Origin: Bacteroidales bacterium | Lineage (GTDB): Bacteria > Bacteroidota > Bacteroidia > Bacteroidales > Lentimicrobiaceae | NCBI GenBank assembly: GCA_016709025.1 | Contig: JADJEQ010000010.1 | Location: 62,001 to 126,000, forward strand | Reading direction: 5' to 3' | Length of the DNA stretch: 64,000 bases | Shown: positions 48,121 to 55,700 of the stretch, in pieces | How the letters are laid out: the number at the start of each line of letters is the position of its first letter | How positions within the stretch are numbered: the stretch's first letter is position 1 | Program-made: the position numbers and the translations under genes | The notes under the pieces: model-generated | Told to the model about the DNA's origin: nothing | The model's input: the letters and a program-made list of their open reading frames with translations, nothing else | Databases searched by the model: none

Positions 48121-48365
48121 CCCTGCCCCCTTTATTATCTCAATATCAAGAATCCTTTTTACCCAACGCTCAAATACAACCACACAAATGCCCGGCACCA
48201 TGGCAGGGTATATAATTAGGGATTGATGAGAAACTTAAATATACTCCTGAATACATCAATTACGGGGTGAAAATGAGATTTTGGTGCACGGGAATATTGT
48301 GAAACCTCAAAAAGTATTGCATCTGGTTTGAAAATTCCACCCTTTTTATCCAGCTAAAGCCAAAG

Positions 48366-48512
48366 CCTGCCTGTTTGCCTGGCATCAAGACCTGCCTGAT
48401 TGCCTCATGTAAACAGGCAGACAGGAGTGGCGGAACGTTGGTAGTAAGAGATAGACTAAGAAGATTTTAAAGTGCAGCCTGCCTGTTTGCATGGGCAACC
48501 AGGCAGACAGGA
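48366..48512. repeat. Two palindromic REP-like elements
   Basis: CCTGCCTGTTTGCCTGG (48366) pairs with AAACAGGCAGACAGG (48411-48425), and a more compact copy (48474-48512) folds on GCCTGCCTG/CAGGCAG. Both are followed by GAG and, soon after, by TAACG/GAACG. They look like extragenic palindromes. No gene is seen in 48121-48587. Confidence 0.6.
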
Positions 48513-48587
48513 GCACCGTAACGTACAACGACCTCTGTTTTTATCGGGTTTTTCAGCAGGCCCTAATTAGGATTACACTGATTCTAA

Positions 48588-48905
48588 TCCGGATCTTTGG
48601 ACTGCGAGTCTGAAGCAATTGATCCTGATTTTATATTGGTGAGAGATGGAATAACGAAAATCCCGGCAGATAGCTTTGTGGTTTATCTCAGCCCGACAGA
48701 AAATTTGATTAGCATTGAACCCGGATCCGATACAGGTTACGTGCTCGTTTATTGCTGCGCCGGCCAGGTAGTTTATGAACAATCAATCCCAGAGGCAAAA
48801 TTCATGCAATTGAATGTAAGTAATTATAAAACAGGTATATACATAATTAATTTTTTAAATAGTGCAGGTGAAAGTTTCAGCAGGGAAGTTGTAGTTGCCA
48901 GATAA
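48588..48905 (+). pseudogene. Remnant of a giant-adhesin C-terminus
   Basis: After an in-frame TAA (48585) the frame reads DCESEAIDPDFILV, matching YEDCESDPSNEVCILV of the giant proteins. It ends with a decayed T9SS tail (GQVVYEQSIPEAKFMQLNV to REVVVAR) that aligns over the full sorting domain, though the YPNPSNS motif has become YLSPTEN. Everything N-terminal is missing. It is best read as the 3' scar of a deleted family member between the propeller gene and giant 3. Confidence 0.7.
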
Positions 48906-48983
48906 ACAGTCCTACGGCTGGGATTTTAACCAGCCAGAGGCGTGTTATTAACAAAAAAATGTTAATTTTTTTTGGATTTAGAG

Positions 48984-49013
48984 TAGGGGTAAACTGGTTT
49001 TTAATTGTCTATT
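48984..49013 (+). promoter_or_regulatory. ECF-type promoter element, copy E (giant gene 3)
   Basis: TAGGGGTAAAC, nine bases, ATTGTCTATT. It differs from consensus at two positions and is about 700 bases upstream of ATG 49717. Confidence 0.72.
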
Positions 49014-49265
49014 ATTATATCTTCGCATAACGCTATTTTATTTTTGCCTCTGAAGTTGTCTAAAATCATTTGAATACAGGCATTTTTTCAAAATAATATT
49101 ACACTTTTAGTAAACATGGTGTTCATTTAACTACAACAGGATCTACACCAGCGCATTACTGCCTTACTCGTTTACAGATTTATTGGATTGACCGTTTATT
49201 TTGCTTAACCAATTCATTTTGAAACCCTTCCCCGGGAAAGTCAAAATGATCTTACTATAGGTTAT

Positions 49266-49595
49266 ATGAGTAAAGTGAAAGTCGGATCAAATCTATCCGG
49301 GGCGATTCTCCGGTTATTACCTGCAGGTGTGAATTCTCTATTCCTGTGGGTAAATTGTTTTGTACCCCCCATATTGTCTTTTATTTCTTTTTTTGTTCTC
49401 TTCCTGACGAACCTTCAACAAATTATATTTTCCGCTTCTGAATATAATCCTGGCATTTGCATTTCCGCCAACAGCGGTCTGTTATCCTTTCGAAAGTCAT
49501 TTCATGATGAAATTTTAATCAGTGATATATTTTCATTTTATTGTAAAACCATTATAACCAAAGAAAGGAGGTATTGCGGGGGACAAGAAGCATAA
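49266..49595 (+). CDS. Small hydrophobic leader ORF, giant gene 3
   Basis: A possible 109-aa product starting MSKVKVGSNLSG, with LPAGVNSLFLWVNCF and a long hydrophobic stretch (PPILSFISFFVLFL). It corresponds in place and N-terminus to the ORF at 36286. Its 3' end runs through the AGAAAGGAGG element. It may be a leader peptide or non-coding; support is weak. No other gene is seen in 48906-49716. Confidence 0.3.
   Translation: MSKVKVGSNLSGAILRLLPAGVNSLFLWVNCFVPPILSFISFFVLFLTNLQQIIFSASEYNPGICISANSGLLSFRKSFHDEILISDIFSFYCKTIITKERRYCGGQEA
49563..49572 (+). promoter_or_regulatory. Distal AGAAAGGAGG element, giant gene 3 leader
   Basis: The third copy of the element, 145 bases before ATG 49717. 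A CATACCGTG downstream resembles the ATACCGTG of the giant gene 2 leader. Confidence 0.5.
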
Positions 49596-49716
49596 TATTT
49601 AACCGATAATTTTAGAAGTAAAGAATATGATCCCACACACACACATACCGTGTGACTCTTGATGGAATACCAATGCTAATTAGTTGAGCTTGATGTTTTA
49701 CCTAAAAATTTAAATT

Positions 49717-52700
49717 ATGCTAAAAATTACAAAAAGAAAAGGCTGGCGCACCTGGCTGTTTACAGTAATTGCGCTCTGCTTCGCCTCGAACATCGCTGCG
49801 CAGGTTACCGTTGAAATTGGAACGGGAACTACTACCGTCGGCTATCCTTATTACACTTTGTATGAGGATTCAAGGACGCAGATGATTTATGATGCATCTG
49901 AAATCATTGCCGCAGGCGGAGAAGCCGGTGAAATTGTTTCAATCGCTTTCAATGTACAAGCAATGGGTTCACCCGGAATGAATGGTTTCAGCCTTGATAT
50001 GCAGAACTATTCGGGAAGTACCCTTGGCGCGTTTGAAAATGCCGGTTGGACCAATACTTATTCCGGATCATATACAGTAGCCGGGACAGGTTGGCAGACA
50101 ATCACTCTTACCACTCCATTTGACTGGGATGGAACCTCAAACCTATTGATAAACCTATGCTGGGACAATGCTGCATGGAGCGGTAACTCATATGTTTATG
50201 CTACGGCATCTACCAACAAAGTATGGCACCAGCATACAGACGGTGCAGCCGGATGTGCTTTGGCCGTCGGATCTACTCAGACCAGCAGGCCAAATATCCA
50301 GATGACCATTAACACCGGTCCTCCTCCTCCTCCTCCTCTGTCAGTTCAGGTTGGAACAGGTACAGAAACTTCACAGTATCCTTACTACACATACTGGATG
50401 GATTCCCGCTCTCAATATCTTTATACAGCCAGTGAAATACTTGCTGCAGGCGGACTTCCCGGTGATATTACAGCCATTGGCTTTAATGTATCTACTTCTG
50501 ATCCATATGTGATGAATGGCTTTAATGTTGATATGAAGAATTTTGCAGGATCAACAATTACTGCATTCGAATCAACCGGATGGACAAATGTTTTCAGTGG
50601 TACTTATTCAGTTCCCGGAACCGGTGTTCAGACCATCGACCTGACCACCCCGTTTGTTTGGGATGGTACCTCTAACATACTGGTAAGCGTTTGCTTTAAC
50701 AATGCTGCCTATGGTGATTATAGTTCACTGGTGTATGGAACAACTTTACCTGGTATGGTTGTTCATGCTCATACTGACCTTCCGACAGGTAACGGGTGTA
50801 CTGATCTTACAACCCCTTCATCAGGATATGATGTCAGAGCCAACATATACCTCACGATTATACCTTCTGGTATTCTGCCAACAGGCATCGTACAGGGATT
50901 TGTAACCAATGGATTTGGTGTTCCCGTTCCTGATGCAACTGTTGCCGCACAGGGCGATAACGGAACCTACACCACCATTTCAGGGCCTACCGGCGCCTAT
51001 ATGATCGATCCGATCAACATAGGTACCTACACTATGGCCGCAGTAAAAGATGGTTACAATTTGGTAACCATTGATGGTGTTGTAATTTCTGATGGCACAA
51101 CCACTTACCAGAATTTTGAACTTCCACGCCCGGCAATGGCAGTTACGCCCAATCCTTACAGCGTAACCGTTAATCCTAACGAACAGTATCAGGGAGCCCT
51201 CAACATCAATAACAATGGTGATGGAACCCTGACCTGGACAGCTGAAGTGGTTTACCCTGAAACTGATCTGGTTCCGGGTATTGATCCAAACATTCCACTG
51301 GTTGAATTCAGTTCTCTGCCCGCCGGAGAAATTTCAACGATCGGAGCTGGAAATGGTCAGGCACTGAGCAGCCGTGAAGGCATGAATTGCCCTGAAGAGA
51401 GCAAGTTCAGCAACGCACCGTCTGGTTCAGACAATGGCTACACCAGTACAACCGGTGCAGGGTATAAATGCTATCAGGAGTTTGTTGGCGTTGATGGAAG
51501 CTTCACCACACTGACATTCTGGGCCATATTTACCGCTGCTCCTCCGGCAACCATGAACTTCAACATTGAAATCTGCAACCCAGGTGCAACCCCGGGATCT
51601 GTGATTACATCGTTGAACGTAGATGCTGCCCCGGTGAATACGAATGTACCCGTAATCGGTTACGCTACGTATTATTTCACTGTTGAGCTGCCATCTACCG
51701 AAATGGCTTCAGGCTGGATTTCAGTTCAGGCTACTACTGCTTCTCCAACCTTTTACTGGCTGAACACCATGACAGGTACCGGTGGTGCCTATCAAAATGC
51801 TGTTAGCCTTGCACCAGAGAGACTGGCTATGTGCCTGTCAGGAGCCGGTGCTAATACAGGCTGGCTTACCATGGCTGAGTATGAAGGAATAGTTAACCCT
51901 TACACCAACTTCGATGCCCCTGTATTCTTTAATGCAGAAGGAACTGAAGCAGGTGAGGTTTACACAGCCGATATCGTATTCACTTCTGATCCTGATGTAG
52001 GCACAGTAACTGTACCTGTAACTATGGTAGTTGCCGGACCTCCATTGGCTATGCCGGAAGACCTTACTGCCATGCTGACCAACGCAATTACAGGACAGGT
52101 TGGCCTTAGCTGGACATTTGTTCCAACCGATGATTTCGTCAACTTTATTGTTAAACGCGACGGAGTTGCCCTGGGAACAACAGCAGGTAACACCTTTACC
52201 GATATGTTGCCAGCTTACGGTACCTACTATTACACTGTGCAGGCAGTTTATGATGAAGGATTCTCAGTACCAGCCGGACCAGTTGAACTGGAATGGCCTA
52301 ATCCGATCCTTTTCTTAGACCCGACTTCCCTCTATAACGAGCAGTATACCAACAGCAGTGAAAATGTAACCTTCCGCATTGGTAATACAGGTGAAGGTGC
52401 ATTGGCTTTCTCATTCCCTGAGTATGTTGCCCGTCAGCTCGTAAGTTCTCCCGGTTTCACCCCGAATGTACGTTCAACCGTTAAGGAAGTTGAAGTAGCC
52501 AAGGGTGAAGTTGATCCTACCAGCAACCAGGGTAACCGCAACCTTCGTGGTGCAGGTGGTCCTGACGGATTCGGATACTACTGGATCGACAGCGACGAAA
52601 GTGGCGGACCTAATTACGTTTGGAATGATATTTCAGGAACCGGAACCCTGCTAACAGGTTTAACAGACGACAGTTTTGTTGGTCCTGTTAACCTCGGCAT

Positions 52701-55700
52701 CAATTTCCCATTCTATGCAAATTCATACAGCCAGGTTTATGTCAGCTCCAATGGATTCCTTTCATTTGGCAGTGGCAGTTCCTCACTTTCAAACCAAAAC
52801 ATTCCGAGTTCAAGTACTCCCAACGACCTGATCTCCTGGTTCTGGGATGACCTGAATCCTTCAGTTTCAGGAACTGTTCATTATCAGACAATTGGCAACG
52901 AATTTGTAATTCAGTTTACCAATTACAATGAGTATGGTGGATCGGGCCAGATTACTGCCCAGGTTCGTCTGAACACTCAGGGTGCTGTTAAAATTTACTA
53001 CAATACCATTACCGGAGGTCTTGATATCCTGAGTGCAACCGTTGGTATTGAGAATGCAGACGGAACCATTGCAACCAATGTAAATTACAACTCATCCTAT
53101 GTTCACAACAGTCTGGCTCTTCATATGAGTGTAACACCTCCAACTTTCATTACTGCAGTTACTCCGGCTCAGGGCCAGGTTGCTCCGGGTGAATATGTTG
53201 ATGTGGTTGCCACCTTCACTTCAGAAGATGAAACTTTCCCTGTAGGCACTTACACTGCTGAACTGGAACTGAACACCAATGACCTTTCGAATGAAGTTGT
53301 TATGATTCCTGCTACGATGGTTGTTTATCAACCTGCTCAGTTTGCCGGAACCGTAACCAACGCACTGAATGGTGAACCTTTAAACGGGGTACTGGTAACA
53401 GCTAACCCGTCAGGTGTTCTTTCTACTCTTACCTATGATGATGGTACAGCTGAGTCTGGTTGGGGCATTAATGCCGGCTACGATGCATACCTGGGTAATT
53501 ATTTCCCGGTTGCAATGTCTGGCACCATCAACTCAATCGACCTTCATTTCATACCACCTTACGGAGTTGATATGACCTCACCTCTGACCATAGATTTCTT
53601 TGATATCAACCATGTACTCATCGGAACATCAAGCAGCTTCCTTGTTACCGCAGCTGATTGGTATAACGTAGCTGTACCGGGAGTTGAATTCAATGGACCT
53701 TTCTATGCCATGGTTCACTGGAATATTACCGGAGGAATCCGTTATATGAGCTGGGATACCAATGGTCCGAACGCAGCATCCGGCTTAGGCTATATTATGG
53801 AAGCTGACGTATGGAGCAATACCGATCTTGGTGCCGGAGTATTTATTCTCAGGGCCAATGTATTTGCTGGTACTACAATGGCTAACATGGTTCTTGATCC
53901 AACACAGGTTATGCCTTCAGCGGATAGGACCCAAATGAGACCTTCACTTAGTCTTGTTACCGGTTCTGCTAATGCAGGAAGTCAGTTGAATGCTGACAAC
54001 GGTCGTGACATGGTTTCATTCCAGACCATGACAAACGAAGAAGGTGAATATTCATTGCTTGTGGATCCAGGTCTCTACAATGTAAGTTTTGAGAAGACTG
54101 GCTTCCAGACTTATGTTGAATATGATACCACAGCTTTGGCTGGTATTGTAACCCCGTTGGATGCCGAATTGTGGGAAGAATCTTATCCTCCTTCATTCGT
54201 GTATGCTGAAGTAAATGCTGACGATACTGAGTGCGTTGTAACATGGGGCGACGGAAGTGGTCCTTATGAAGTTGTTTACGATGACGGTTCAGCTGAAAAC
54301 TTCGCTGCTTGGGCAATTCCAGGCAACATGAACGCTGTGAAGTTCACACCTGCAGAATATCCTGCAACCATAATTGGTGGCAAGTTCTATGTTGGCGACG
54401 GTTCATTCCCGAACAACAACACCGGATTCCTGGGATCTACCTTCGGAGCTATGGTGAAAGCCGCCGATGGCACCAATGGATTACCCGGAACAACCCTCGA
54501 TTCAATTTCAGTAACAGTTAACAACTATGGTTGGGTAACATTTACCGGCCTGGATGTTGAACTTACCGAAGGCGACTTCTACCTGGTTATGGTTCAGGGT
54601 GCATTATCTCCAAACTGTGCACCGATTGGTATCGATGAGGATATTCCAACCCTTTACCGTAGTTACTCACGTAACGTAGGAACCGGTGGAAACTGGGGCT
54701 TATCTCCATTCCAGGATATGATGATGCGCGCTATTGTATTTGGGTCTCCGGCTCCAACCGATGCTATTGCATCTCAAGGCGATGCTCATCTTGTTCTGAA
54801 ACAAAGGGGCATGATCTCAGCCAATTCACCTTTGGCTATGGGCGGAATTGAAGGCAAAGCTGAATATCGCGCTGCTGTAGATTTCGAAGATGGCACAAGG
54901 GCTGTTACCAGCTACAGAGTAATTCGTTACAGTAACTTTGATCCCAACGGAGATCCCAGCACGGGAACAAAAGTTGGACTTGGTAATGCAGTTAGCGGAA
55001 ATACCTATACCGATGGTGGCGCAACATGGGCCGGCCTTCCCAATGGATGGTATGCTTATGGTGTTGCAGCCAATTATCCTAACAACTTCGTATCCGATAC
55101 CATCATCTCCAATATCGTAGGACATGGTATTCTTGCTGAAGTTACGGTTAATGTCACACTTACCACTGGTGGCAGCCCTGCTGGCGCCGTTGTAATGCTT
55201 ACCGGACAGGATTATCCTTATGAAATGTACATGGAAACTGTTCCTGAAAGCGGACAGGTTATCTTCCCGGAAGTATGGTACGGACACTATGTTGTAGATG
55301 CTATGAAAGTTGGCTTTGATGATTATACTGTCAATGTTAACATCACCGGCGACCGCACCATTAACATCATGCTTGCTGAGAAGAAGTACAAACCACGCAA
55401 CCTTTATGTTGACGCCCTCACCCTTGTTGCTACATGGGATGAACCGCTGGCAATTGCAGTTGGTGAAGACTTCGAAGGCGCAACCTTCCCACCGGCCGGA
55501 TGGCAGGCTCTTACCCAGAACACGACCGGTTGGTATGCAACTACCAACGGAAGCAGTGGAAGCTGGACTATTCCTTCACACTCAAAGTATGCTGTAACCA
55601 ACGACGACGCCGATAATGGTGACGGATGCTGCGATTACCTGATCACACCTGAAATGGATTGGACTAACCTCCCGTCATACAGGTTGAATTTCGCAAGCTT

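Noticed and set aside
54826..55287. 153-codon minus-strand open frame inside giant gene 3
   Set aside because: It is antisense to a continuous, homologous coding frame; such frames are expected in a gene with biased codon use.
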